From Solirubrobacter soli DSM 22325 (lineage in GTDB: Bacteria > Actinomycetota > Thermoleophilia > Solirubrobacterales > Solirubrobacteraceae), in contig NZ_AUIK01000036.1 in assembly GCF_000423665.1 (NCBI RefSeq), positions 1 through 64,000 of the forward strand: a stretch of 64,000 nucleotides of DNA, given 5' to 3'. Shown in pieces: positions 34,562-44,500 of this stretch; position 1 is the stretch's first letter, and every line of letters starts with the position of its first letter. The notes under the pieces were generated by a model, which did no database searches, was not told the DNA's origin, and saw only the letters and a list, made by a program, of their open reading frames with translations. The translations under genes and the position numbers were made by a program.

Positions 34562-35494
34562 GTGCAACCACTGCCAGGAGAGGCGGCGCTGGCCCGGCTC
34601 GGACTGGACGTCACGCAACCGCGCCCGGTGACGTCGGAGAAGCGCTTCCCCGACGGCGGGGCCTGGCGGGTCGAGATCCCGTCGGTCGAGGGGCCGCACG
34701 CGCTCGAGGCGGTGCTGGAGGAGGCGCAGGACCTCGGCGTCACGATGCACCGGGTCAGCCAGGGCAGCGGCGTGATGATGCTCACCGACGCCGAGATCAA
34801 GGCGATGCTCGACCTAGCGGGCCACATCGAGCTCTCGCTGTTCCTCGGACCGCGCGGGACGTGGGACATCGGTGCGGCGACGCGCTCGCTGAGCGGAGGC
34901 TCCGGCCCGCGGGCGCGCGGCCGTGACCAGCTCGGGCAATGCCTCGTGGATTGCGCGCGGGCCGCGGAGCTGGGCGTGCGCAACGTGCTCGTCGCCGACG
35001 AGGGCGTGCTGTGGGCGGCGCATCAGCTGCGCGAGGCGGGTGAGCTGCCGGCGGACATGCGCTTCAAGGTGAGCGTGCTCACCGGGCCGACGAACCCCGC
35101 CGCGTTCCGGGTCTGGGCGGGTCTGGGCGCCGACTCGATCAACGTGCCGTCGGACCTGACCGTCTCCCAGATCGCGGAGCTGCGTGCGGCGAGCGACGCC
35201 ACGCTGGACCTGTACGTCGAGGCGCCGGACGACGTCGGCGGGTTCGTGCGTCTCTACGACACGACCGAGCTGATCCGCGTCGCCGCGCCGGTCTACATCA
35301 AGTTCGGGCTGCGGCTGGCGCCGGGGATCTATCCCGTCGGGCGGCATCTGCGGGCGGTCGCGGCCGACACGGGGCGCGAACGCGTGCGGCGGGCGCGGCT
35401 GGCGTTGGACATCGTCGAGCGCGGGGGCGGCGCGCCGCTGCCGATGTCACCGATCGGGGAGCCCGCGCTGCCGGTCCCGGAGCGGTTCTCGTGA
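34562..35494 (+). CDS. Peptidase-U32-like TIM-barrel protein
   Basis: A 310-residue protein of the U32-like group that I recognise only from its general layout: barrel strands VTMHRVSQGSGVM, HIELSLFLGPRG, LGVRNVLVADEG, FKVSVLTGPTNP, SINVPSDLTVSQ and PVYIKFGLRLAPG. GTG 34562 is favoured by a perfect SD (aaggagg) although an ATG at 34547 overlaps the GH51 stop. No protease residues can be identified. Its fixed place between the GH51 and dehydratase-like genes suggests a sugar-acid catabolic enzyme rather than a protease. Confidence 0.7.
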   Translation: MQPLPGEAALARLGLDVTQPRPVTSEKRFPDGGAWRVEIPSVEGPHALEAVLEEAQDLGVTMHRVSQGSGVMMLTDAEIKAMLDLAGHIELSLFLGPRGTWDIGAATRSLSGGSGPRARGRDQLGQCLVDCARAAELGVRNVLVADEGVLWAAHQLREAGELPADMRFKVSVLTGPTNPAAFRVWAGLGADSINVPSDLTVSQIAELRAASDATLDLYVEAPDDVGGFVRLYDTTELIRVAAPVYIKFGLRLAPGIYPVGRHLRAVAADTGRERVRRARLALDIVERGGGAPLPMSPIGEPALPVPERFS

Positions 35495-36639
35495 AGATCA
35501 CGTCGATCACGACGCACGTGTTGGGGACGCCGTGGCGCGACCTCACGTTCGTCCAGGTCCACACCGACGAGGGACTGACCGGCGTCGGCGAGACCCGCAT
35601 GCTCGGCCACACGCAGGCGCTGCTCGGCTACCTCGCCGAGGCCGAGCGCAACCACATCGTGGGCAGCGACCCGTTCGCGATCGAGTCGCTCGTCCAGCGG
35701 ATGAAGTACGGCGACTACGGCCGCGCGGGCGAGATCGTGATGTCCGGCATCGGGTGCGTCGAGGTCGCGTGCTGGGACATCATGGGCCAGGCGCTCGGGG
35801 TCCCCGTCTACAAGCTGCTCGGCGGGGCGGTGAACGACCGGGTGAAGGCGTACGCGAACGGCTGGTACACGGTCGAGCGCACGCCGGAGGAGTTCCACAC
35901 GGCGGCGCGGCGGGTGGTCGAGCTCGGCTACCGGGCGCTGAAGTTCGACCCGTTCGGCGAGGGGCGCTTCGAGCTGACCTACGAGGAGCGGGTGCGCTCC
36001 GTGGGTCTCGTCGAGGCGGTGCGCGACGCCGTCGGCCCCGAGGTCGAGATCCTGGTCGAGATGCACGGGCGCTTCGCCGCGCATGAGGCGATCCGGGTGG
36101 CGGGGATGATCGAGCGCTTCGAGCCCTCGTGGATCGAGGAGCCCGTGCCGCCGGAGAACCTCGCTGCGCTGCGGTCGGTCGCCGAGCACACGCCGCTGCC
36201 GATCGCGACCGGCGAGCGCATCCACGACCGGATCGAGTTCCGCGAGCTCTTCGAGCACCGCTCGGTGAACATCATCCAGCCGGACATCGGCCACATCGGC
36301 GGCCTGTTGGAGACCCGCAAGCTGGCGGCGACGGCCGAGACCCACTACGTGCTGATCGCGCCGCACAACGTGGGCGGGCCGGTTCTGACGGCGGCCAACC
36401 TGCACCTCGCGGCGTGCACGCCGAACTTCAAGATCCAGGAGCACTTCAACGACTTCGCCGACCACGAGGTCCTCCAGGCCGCGCCCGGCCTGCCGCCGGT
36501 GGTCGACGGCTACTTCGCGCTCCCGGACGCGCCCGGCCTGGGCGTGACGCTCGACGTGGACTTCGTCGCCGAGCGCCCGTCGACCGGCGCCCACTTCGAC
36601 CTCTTCCAGCACGACTGGCACTTCCGGGGGACGAAGTAG
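35491..36639 (+). CDS. Enolase-superfamily sugar-acid dehydratase, galactonate-dehydratase-like
   Basis: A 382-residue mandelate racemase/muconate lactonising enzyme-family protein. The barrel ligands are in ILVEMHGRF, SWIEEPVPPEN and IATGERIHDR; PDIGHIGGLLE and IAPHNVGGPV follow the DgoD-like pattern. Such enzymes dehydrate an aldonic acid to a 2-keto-3-deoxy acid. GTG 35491 overlaps the upstream stop (GTGA). The substrate could be an arabinonate, xylonate or galactonate; the GH51 neighbour slightly favours a pentonate. Confidence 0.88.
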   Translation: MKITSITTHVLGTPWRDLTFVQVHTDEGLTGVGETRMLGHTQALLGYLAEAERNHIVGSDPFAIESLVQRMKYGDYGRAGEIVMSGIGCVEVACWDIMGQALGVPVYKLLGGAVNDRVKAYANGWYTVERTPEEFHTAARRVVELGYRALKFDPFGEGRFELTYEERVRSVGLVEAVRDAVGPEVEILVEMHGRFAAHEAIRVAGMIERFEPSWIEEPVPPENLAALRSVAEHTPLPIATGERIHDRIEFRELFEHRSVNIIQPDIGHIGGLLETRKLAATAETHYVLIAPHNVGGPVLTAANLHLAACTPNFKIQEHFNDFADHEVLQAAPGLPPVVDGYFALPDAPGLGVTLDVDFVAERPSTGAHFDLFQHDWHFRGTK

Positions 36640-37713
36640 ATGGCGGTGCAGATCTCCGCGCCGGGCGTGATCGAGCAGGTCGACGTCGACGTGGGCCCGC
36701 CCGGCCCGGGCGACGCGGTCGTGCGGATCGCGTACGCGGGGATCTGCGGCTCGGACCGGGAGATCCTGGAAGGTGGGCGGCCGGCCGAGTTCGTCCGCTA
36801 TCCGGTCGTGCCGGGCCACGAGTGGTCCGGCGTCGTCGAGGCCGTCGGCGCGGGCGCGGACCCGCGGCTGATCGGCCGCAAGGTCGTCGGCGAGGGCTTT
36901 CGCAACTGCCAGGCGTGCGATGCCTGCCGCACCGGGCAGACGACCCTCTGCGAGGCCCCCTACGAGGAGACCGGCTTCACCCAGCCAGGCGCGTGGAACG
37001 AGCGGTTGAAGCTGCCGGCGCGCCTGCTGCACGTGCTGCCCGAGGACGCCGACCTGCGCGTGGCTGCGCTGCTGGAGCCCGCCGCGTGCGTCGCGGAGGC
37101 GTGCCTGCTGGCCGCGCCGGTGCCGGGCGAACGAGTCGCGGTCGTGGGCGGCGGGACCCTGGGCCTGCTGAGCGCACAGCTGCTGCGGGCGTCGTCGCCG
37201 CGCGAGCTCGTCGTGGTGGCACGCCGAACGGAGCGGGCGCCACTGGCGCAGCGGATGGGTGCCGACGCGCTGGTCGCGCCGGACGAGCTGGTGCCGCGAG
37301 GCGACGCGGCGGCGGGCGGCGACGCGGGCGCCGGCGGCGCCGGCTCGCAGGGCGCCTCCACGCCGCGACGCGCGGCCGGCTTCGACGTCGTCGTCGAGGC
37401 CGCGGGGACGCCCGGGTCCGCCCAGCTCGCGGTCGACATCGCGCGGCGCGGCGGGCGGGTCGTCCTCACGGGCATCCCGACCGACCGCGCGGACGGCGTC
37501 TCCGCGCAAGGCCTCGTCACGCAGGCCGTGACGGTCTTCAACGTGTTCGGCGCGCCGTCGCGGGCGTGGGTGCACACGGTGCGCGCGTTCGCCGCCGGGC
37601 TGCTGGACCCCACGCCGCTGATCACCCATGAGTTGCCGCTCACCGAGATCGAGGAGGCGTTCCGCGTGATGACCTCCGATCCGAAGGTCGGCAAGATCCT
37701 GTTGCGGCCATGA
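36640..37713 (+). CDS. Zinc-dependent alcohol/polyol dehydrogenase (MDR family)
   Basis: A 357-residue medium-chain dehydrogenase starting directly after the upstream stop. Catalytic-zinc residues are in AGICGSDRE and VVPGHEWSG; the structural-zinc lobe has four Cys (NCQACDACRTGQTTLC). The NAD-binding motif is VVGGGTLGLL. An Ala/Gly-rich insertion (about residues 224-245) sits inside the Rossmann domain. It probably oxidises a sugar alcohol or sugar; overlaps the GMC gene by 4 bases. Confidence 0.9.
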   Translation: MAVQISAPGVIEQVDVDVGPPGPGDAVVRIAYAGICGSDREILEGGRPAEFVRYPVVPGHEWSGVVEAVGAGADPRLIGRKVVGEGFRNCQACDACRTGQTTLCEAPYEETGFTQPGAWNERLKLPARLLHVLPEDADLRVAALLEPAACVAEACLLAAPVPGERVAVVGGGTLGLLSAQLLRASSPRELVVVARRTERAPLAQRMGADALVAPDELVPRGDAAAGGDAGAGGAGSQGASTPRRAAGFDVVVEAAGTPGSAQLAVDIARRGGRVVLTGIPTDRADGVSAQGLVTQAVTVFNVFGAPSRAWVHTVRAFAAGLLDPTPLITHELPLTEIEEAFRVMTSDPKVGKILLRP

Positions 37714-39599
37714 AAGACCTCGTCGATCAGGTCATCCCTCCTGACGCGTGGCCGGGCGGGTGGGACGGGGGCGTCGCCGACCTGCTCGAACGCGAGCCGC
37801 TGCGCTGGGCGCGGCCGCTGCTCGCCCGCGCCGCGGCGTTCGCCGACGTCGCGAGCCTCCGACGCCACGACCCCGAGGCCTTCGCCGCGCTCCTGCGCGT
37901 CTGCTTCGAAGGCTTCTACGCCGCGCGCGCCGGCTTCACCCCGCCGGCCTGGGACATGCTCGGCTTCCCGGTCACGCCGACGGTCGAACCGGAGCCGGTC
38001 CCGGTGATCGCACAGCCGCGCGACGCGTACGACGTCATCGTGATCGGCGCCGGCGCGGGCGGCGGCGTCACCGCGCACGTGCTCGCCCAGGCGGGCGCGC
38101 GGGTCCTGCTGGTCGAACGCGCTCGCCGCCACACGCAGGCCGAGCTCACGAGCGATCACCTGCACGGCAAGCGCGCACAGCTCTATGACCCGGTCGCCGG
38201 GCCGGGACGGGGCCACCCGCGCGTGCTCGACGGCCGAGGCGTGATCGACGTGCTCGACGACCCGCCCGCCTGGGGGCTGAACGCGATGGCCGTCGGCGGC
38301 GGCACCCGCGTCTGGCAGGGGATGGCGTGGCGCTTCCTGCCCGAGGACTTCGAGATGGCGACCCGCTACGGCGTGCCCGCCGACAGCACGCTGTCCGACT
38401 GGCCGATCACCTATGACGAGCTCGCGCCGTACTACGACCGCGTCGAGTGGGAGATCGGCGTGTCCGGAGCGTCGGACGGGCCGCTCGCCGACCGCTTCGT
38501 GCGCGAGCGCGGGTACCCGATGCCACCGCTGCGCGACGACGCGATCCGGCTCGCGTTCGCCGCGGCCGCGGACCGCCTCGGCTGGGGCTCGGGCCCGGTC
38601 CCGTTCGCGATCAACAGCATCCCGCGCGACGGCCGCGCGGCGTGCGTGCACTGCTCGCAGTGCCTCGGCCACGCCTCCCCCGTCAACGCCAAGAACGGCA
38701 CGCACAACACGGTCATCCCGCGGGCCGTCGCCTCCGGGAACTGCGACCTGCTCGTGCGCGCGCAGGTCGTCGCGATCGAGCCCGGCGGCGTCCGCCTCGT
38801 CCTCGACGCCGAAGAGCGGACCGTGCGCTGCGACCGCGTCGTCGTCTGCGCGGGCGCGGTCGAGACCCCGCGGCTCCTGCTCGCCTCCGGCCTCGGCAAC
38901 GCCGTCGTCGGCACCAACCTGCACAACCACTCGTTCGTGATGCTCTACGGCCATGCCGACGAGCCGCTCGAGCGCTTCGAAGGCCCGGGCCACTCGGTCG
39001 CGACGCTCGACTTCGTCCACCGCGATGGCGAGGCGTGGGGCGGCGGCGTGCTCTTCGACGCGCCGTCCCTGCTGCCGGTCGTCGCCGCGGGCATCGCGCC
39101 CCAGCTCGGCCACGCCGCGTACGGCGCGGGCCACAAGGCGTGGATGCGCGACGGCCTGCGGCACGTGATCGGCGGCATGGGCATCGGCCAGGAGATCCCC
39201 TCCGCACACGCCCGCGTCACGCTCGACCCGGCCGTCCGCGACGTCCACGGCATGCCCGTCGCCCGCCTGCACGGCGCCATCCATCCCGCCACGCTCGAGG
39301 TCCGCGACTACATGGAGCGCCACCTCAACACCTGGCTCGACGAGGTCGGCATCGCGGACCGGTTCGTCTACGGCTCCGGTCGCACACCCGCCGCCGCCGG
39401 CGAGCACTCCGCCGGCACCTGCCGGATGGGCGACGACCCTGCCACTTCGGCCTGCGACCGTTTCGGCCGCGTGCACGGCACCGAGCGCGTCTACGTCGCC
39501 GACGCCTCGCTGCTGAACACCAACGGCGGCGTCAACCCGTGCGAGACGACGATGGCCAACGCCTGGCGCGTCGCCGACGCCCTCGTGACCAAACCCTAG
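37710..39599 (+). CDS. GMC-family FAD oxidoreductase with extra N-terminal domain
   Basis: A 629-residue glucose-methanol-choline oxidoreductase. Residues 1-105 are a helical domain like the small subunit of gluconate 2-dehydrogenases, here apparently fused. The FAD motif is VIVIGAGAGGGV (about 109-120). A Cys cluster (CVHCSQC) precedes the substrate-domain, and the catalytic region is EHSAGTCRMGDD followed by the terminal VNPCETTMANAW. It likely oxidises a sugar or sugar acid with a membrane or cytochrome electron acceptor. Last gene of the island. Confidence 0.88.
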   Translation: MKDLVDQVIPPDAWPGGWDGGVADLLEREPLRWARPLLARAAAFADVASLRRHDPEAFAALLRVCFEGFYAARAGFTPPAWDMLGFPVTPTVEPEPVPVIAQPRDAYDVIVIGAGAGGGVTAHVLAQAGARVLLVERARRHTQAELTSDHLHGKRAQLYDPVAGPGRGHPRVLDGRGVIDVLDDPPAWGLNAMAVGGGTRVWQGMAWRFLPEDFEMATRYGVPADSTLSDWPITYDELAPYYDRVEWEIGVSGASDGPLADRFVRERGYPMPPLRDDAIRLAFAAAADRLGWGSGPVPFAINSIPRDGRAACVHCSQCLGHASPVNAKNGTHNTVIPRAVASGNCDLLVRAQVVAIEPGGVRLVLDAEERTVRCDRVVVCAGAVETPRLLLASGLGNAVVGTNLHNHSFVMLYGHADEPLERFEGPGHSVATLDFVHRDGEAWGGGVLFDAPSLLPVVAAGIAPQLGHAAYGAGHKAWMRDGLRHVIGGMGIGQEIPSAHARVTLDPAVRDVHGMPVARLHGAIHPATLEVRDYMERHLNTWLDEVGIADRFVYGSGRTPAAAGEHSAGTCRMGDDPATSACDRFGRVHGTERVYVADASLLNTNGGVNPCETTMANAWRVADALVTKP

Positions 39600-39653
39600 G
39601 GTCCTCGTCTCGGGGTCACCCCATTTCGCCGTCCGGCCGATGGCGGGAGGGTC

Positions 39654-40475
39654 GTGACCATGAGAACACGATCCACACGCTCGGGGCTCGAGGAGCGCCG
39701 GCGCGACGAGGGCGACGCGGCGCGCCGGAGGCCCGAGGCCGCGATCCTCGCTCTGCAGCGCAGCGCCGGCAACCAGGCGGTGGCCCGCGTCCTGCAACGG
39801 CGGTCGCTTCAGCGCTTGCAGGAGATGGACGTTCCGCGGGAAGAGAAGAAGGAATACGAACGCGTCAAGAAGCTCTACGCGGACAGCTTCAATGACGGCA
39901 AGCCCTTCGCGGCCTATGAGACGAAGGGAACGTGGGTTGCACTCCGCAACGCGGCGCAGAACGTTGCGGAGCTCGTCCAGACGATCGACACGCTCGTCGC
40001 GCAGGCGAAGGCCGCGATGCCGCAGGCCGCGAAGACGGCCGCGCCGGAGCCGAAGGCGCCACAGAAGCGCTCGGGCCGGGGCACCAAGACGATCCAGGTC
40101 GGCACGCTCGACGAGTACGTCCTCAATGAGGGCAAAGACCCGGCCGACGTCGCGAAACCCGTCGACAGCCTCCCTCCCCACCTCGCGAACGTCCAGCGAG
40201 CGCTCGACAACTGGGGCGTGGACGGCCATGCCGGAATGGGCCAGGAGACCGTGCGCCTGGACCGCGACGACGTGATCCTGGTCTACCGGTACATCACCGC
40301 CAAGTGGGCGGCGACGCCGTTCAAGGGCCTTGGCTCGGGCCGACACGCGGGCGTGTACCAACTCAAGGTGAGCGACACGCGCAAGCACCCGGTGTCGCAG
40401 AAGCAGCTCACGTGGCACATGGACCTGTCGCAGGACACCTACGCGAACCTTCCGCCGTACATCAGAGAGCGGTAG
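39654..40475 (+). CDS. Unknown protein with LQR-AGN-AV-LQR N-terminal motif (injection-system-linked type)
   Basis: A 273-residue soluble protein. After a basic N-terminus, residues 31-49 read ILALQRSAGNQAVARVLQR. I know this motif from actinobacterial proteins, often with DUF4157 domains, associated with extracellular contractile injection systems. It is followed by a coiled-coil-like charged stretch (52-115), a Pro/Ala/Lys linker (117-135) and a C-terminal domain (136-273; DEYVLNEGKDPADVAKP, GRHAGVYQLKVSD, LTWHMDLSQDTY) that I do not recognise. No HExxH is present. GTG 39654 has a good SD (gggaggg). A cargo or effector role is a hypothesis. Confidence 0.65.
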   Translation: MTMRTRSTRSGLEERRRDEGDAARRRPEAAILALQRSAGNQAVARVLQRRSLQRLQEMDVPREEKKEYERVKKLYADSFNDGKPFAAYETKGTWVALRNAAQNVAELVQTIDTLVAQAKAAMPQAAKTAAPEPKAPQKRSGRGTKTIQVGTLDEYVLNEGKDPADVAKPVDSLPPHLANVQRALDNWGVDGHAGMGQETVRLDRDDVILVYRYITAKWAATPFKGLGSGRHAGVYQLKVSDTRKHPVSQKQLTWHMDLSQDTYANLPPYIRER

Positions 40476-40484
40476 TGCGAATGG

Positions 40485-41461
40485 TCAGAACGGGCTCGGC
40501 AGCGCGACCCGCGTCCGCACGGAGCGCCGGCGTCCGTCGAAGAGATGCAGCACGAACAGGCAGGCCAGCGCGACCACCGCGAGCAGGCAGAAGCCGAGCG
40601 CGTAGCCACCGGTCGCGGACTTCACGATGCCCATGACCAACGGCGGGAAGAAGCCGCCGAGCCCGCCCGCGGCGCCGACGACGCCGGTGACCGCGCCGAC
40701 ACGCTCCGGGAACCACTGCGGGACGAGCTTGAACACGGCGCCCGTGCCGAGGCCGAGGAAGACGCCCATGGTCAGACCCCGGTCAGCAGCTTCGGGAGGT
40801 ACAGGAACATCGCGACGAACCCGCCGAAGGCGAGGAAGTAGAACAGCGTCAGCGCCCACGCACGCCCGCTCTCGCGGAACACCCGCAGCGAGGCGAGCAT
40901 CGAGGCGCGCGGCGCGTTCGGGTCGGGAGCGGTCGCGTCTCGCGCGAGCACGGCGAAGAGCACCGCGGTCACGACGATCACGGCGGCGGCGATCCAGAAC
41001 GGCGCGGCAAGGCCCCACGCCTTGGCGATCTTGGGGGCGGTGAACCCGGCGAGCACCGAGCCGATCATCCCCATCCCGTACACGCCCAGCGCCATGCCTT
41101 GGCGCTCCGGGCTGTACCAGCGGTTGACGAACGGCACGCCGACGGCGAACGACGCGCCCGCGAACCCGAGCAGGAGGCCGAACACCAGCATTCCGGCGTA
41201 GGAGTCATGCCACAGCGCCAGCGCCACCAGCGGCAACGGGGTGAACGCCAGCAGCGCGATGAAGACCCGGCGTCCACCGTGGCGCTCGGCGAGGATGCCG
41301 AGCGGGATCCGCATCACCGAGCCGAGCAGCACCGGCACGGCGACCATGACCGCCAGCTGGAACTCGGTGAGGCCGAGGTGGTCCTGGAGGTCGGGTCCGA
41401 GTGGACCGAGCAGGCTCCAGGCGAAGAAGCAGGCGGCGAACGCGAGCGTGGCGAGGGTGAG
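40485..41461 (-). pseudogene. Broken NarK-type nitrate/nitrite transporter
   Basis: Sequence homologous to the intact narK at 48072-49208, in two frames. From 41461 (LTLATLAFAACFFAW) to 40775 ([11 protein letters not shown]) one frame matches the first half, then a TGA at 40772-40774 follows. Homology resumes in another frame at ATG 40769 ([20 protein letters not shown]) and runs to 40485. About 68-70 residues of the intact protein are missing at the junction, so roughly 200 bases were deleted and the frame was lost. No ATG, GTG or TTG exists upstream of Met at 41347 in this frame, so the start is lost too. Divergent from narG. Confidence 0.85.
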
Positions 41462-41568
41462 TGCCGGTGTGGGTGACCGGCGGGAGGGGGCGAACTACGG
41501 AGGCCATCGGCTCGCGTGCGGTGATAGCTTCGCGGCGCCACCTTCGCAGCGTGGAGAGGAGAGTCTTT

Positions 41569-44500
41569 GTGGCGTCACCACGGCTGACCGCGGCGCACGA
41601 GTTCTTCCGTAAAGGAGAGCCGAGCGCGGAGGGCTGGAGCATGCTGATCGCCCAGCGCCGCGGCTGGGAGTCGGCCTACCGCGACCGCTGGCGGCACGAC
41701 AAGGTCGTGCGCTCCACCCACGGCGTCAACTGCACCGGCTCGTGCTCGTGGAACGTGTACGTCAAGGACGGGCTGATCACCTGGGAGAGCCAGGCGGTCG
41801 ACTATCCGCGGACCGATCCCGGGCGGCCGAACCATGAGCCCCGCGGGTGTCCGCGCGGCGCGTCGTTCTCCTGGTACACGTACTCGCCGGTCCGGCTCAA
41901 GCACCCGTACGTCCGCGGCAGCCTGATCGAGCGCTGGCGCGCGGCGAAGGCCTCCTCGCCCGACCCGGTCGCGGCGTTCGCGCAGGTCGCGGCCGACGGC
42001 TCCCATCGCGGCGAGCGCGGCCGCGGCGGCTTCGTCCGCTGCAGTTGGGAGGAGGCGACGGAGCTGATCGCCGCGGCCACCGTGCACACGATCCGCGAGC
42101 ACGGCCCCGACCGCGTCGGCGGGTTCACCCCGATCCCCGCGATGTCACCCGTCTCGTTCACCGCCGGAACCCGGTTCCTCTCGCTGATCGGCGGCCACAC
42201 GACCACCTTCTACGACTGGTACGCGGACCTCCCGCCGGCATCGCCGCAGGTGTTCGGCGACCAGACCGACGTCCCGGAGTCGGCCGACTGGTGGGACGCG
42301 AGCTACCTGATCGTGTGGGGGACGAACCTCCCGATCACCCGCACGCCCGACGCCCACTTCATGACCGAGGCGCGCTACCGCGGCCAGAAGGTCGTCGTCG
42401 TCTCGCCCGACTACAGCGACCACGTCAAGTTCGCCGACGAGTGGCTGCCGGCGCAGCCCGGGACGGACGCGGCGCTGGCGATGGCCATGGGCCACGTGAT
42501 GCTCAAGGAGTTCTGGGTCGACCGGCCCGTCGGGCGCTTCGAGGACTACGGCCGGCGCTTCACCGACCTGCCGCTGCTGGTGGCGCTCGAGGAACGCGAC
42601 GACGGCACGCGGGTGCCGGGACGCTTCGTGATGGCGTCCGACATCGGCGACACGAGCGAGAACGCCGACTGGAAGCCTGTGCTGCTCGACGCCGCCACCG
42701 GCGAGCCGGCGGTCCCCAGCGGCTCGGTGGGCTTCCGCTACGGCGAGGAGGGCAAGGGGCGCTGGAACCTGCGGCTCGGCGACCTGGACCCCGTGCTGAC
42801 GCTGTTCGGCCGCCACGAGGAGACCGTCGAGGTCGCGCTGCCCCGCTTCGACGTCGGCGACAACCCCGGCGGCGCGGTGATGCGCCGCGGCGTGCCGGCG
42901 ATCCGCGTCGGCGGGCAGCTGGTGACGACCGTCCTCGACCTGATGCTCGCCACCTACGGCGTCGCCCGCGACGGGCTGCCGGGCGAGTGGCCGGAGGACT
43001 ACGACGACGCGTCCGTGCCATACACGCCCGCGTGGCAGGAGGCGATCACCGGCGTCGACCGCAAGCTGGCCGTGAAGATCGCGCGCGAGTTCGCCCGCAA
43101 CGCCGAGGTCAGCGGCGGGCGGTCGATGATCTGCATGGGCGCGGGCACCAACCACTGGTTCCACTCCGACGAGACGTACCGCGCGTTCATCGCCTTGCTG
43201 CTGCTCGGCGGCTGCGTGGGCATCAACGGCGGCGGCTGGGCGCACTACGTCGGGCAGGAGAAGATCCGCACGTTCGCAGGCTGGCAGCAGCTGGCGTTCG
43301 CGCTGGACTGGCGCCGACCTGGCCGGCAGGCCCAGGGCACCTCCTTCTACTACACGCACACCGAGCAGTGGCGGTACGACCGGATGCGCCCCGAGCTCTT
43401 CGCTTCGCCGCTCGGCGACGGCCGGTTCGCCGGGATGACGGCGATCGACGCGCACGCGAAGGCCGTGCGGATGGGCTGGATGCCCGCGTACCCGCAGTGG
43501 AACCGCAACCCGCTCGACGTCGCCGACGAGGGCGGCGAGGACCCGATCGCGCACGTCGTCGAAGAGCTCAAGGCGGGGAGGCTGCGCTACGCCGTCGAGG
43601 ACCCGAGCGCGCCGGAGAGCTTCCCGCGCGTGTTCTTCGTCTGGCGCTCGAACCTGCTCGGCTCCTCCGGCAAGGGCCAGGAGTACTTCCTGCGCCATCT
43701 GCTCGGCTCGACGCACGACGGGCCGCCGGCCGAGCCGCTGCCCGAGGGCGAGCGGCCGTCGGAGGTGCGCTGGCGCGACGAGATCCCCAACGGCAAGCTC
43801 GACCTGCTGGTCAACGTCGACTTCCGCATGACCACGACCGGGCTCTACTCGGACATCGTGCTGCCCGCGGCGACGTGGTATGAGAAGTACGACCTGTCGA
43901 TGACCGACATGCACCCGTTCGTGCATTCGTTCAACCAGGCCGTGCCGCCGCCGTGGGAGGCGCGCAGCGACTGGGACTGCTTCGGCGGCATCGCCCGCGC
44001 GTTCTCCGACCTCGCGCGCGAGCACCTCGGCGTGCGCCGGGACATCGTCTCCGGACCGGTGCAGCACGACACGCCGGGCGAGATCAGCCAGCCTCGCGGC
44101 GAGGTGCTCGACTGGCGCGCCGGCGAGTGCGAGGCGGTGCCGGGCAAGACGATGCCGGCACTGGCGGTGGTCGAGCGCGACTACGGCGCGGTCGCCGAGA
44201 TGTGGGCGTCGCTCGGCCCGCTCGCGGAGGAACTCGGCTCGGTGGTCAAGAGCGCGTCGTTCAAGCCCGATCGCGAGGTGAAGCAGCTCGCCGCGCGCAA
44301 CGGCGTCGCGCCCAACGGCCGCCCGTCGCTGGAGCGCCCCGAGCACGTCGCGGAGACGATGCTCGCGCTCTCGTGCGTCACGAACGGCCGCCTGTCGGTG
44401 GCGGGGTTCAAGTCGCTGGAGGAGCGCTGCGGGGTGCCGCTCGCCGACCTCGCCGAGGTCGCGGAGGAGACCCGCATCACCTTCCAGGACACGCAGGTGC

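Noticed and set aside
36960-40418. An 1152-codon open frame on the minus strand opposite the dehydrogenase and GMC genes
   Set aside because: Composition is typical antisense of GC-rich coding DNA, and the plus-strand genes have full family motifs.
41462-41568. An FNR-type (TTGAT-N4-ATCAA) or NarL site controlling the nar operon
   Set aside because: I searched the short gap upstream of narG by eye and found no acceptable match.
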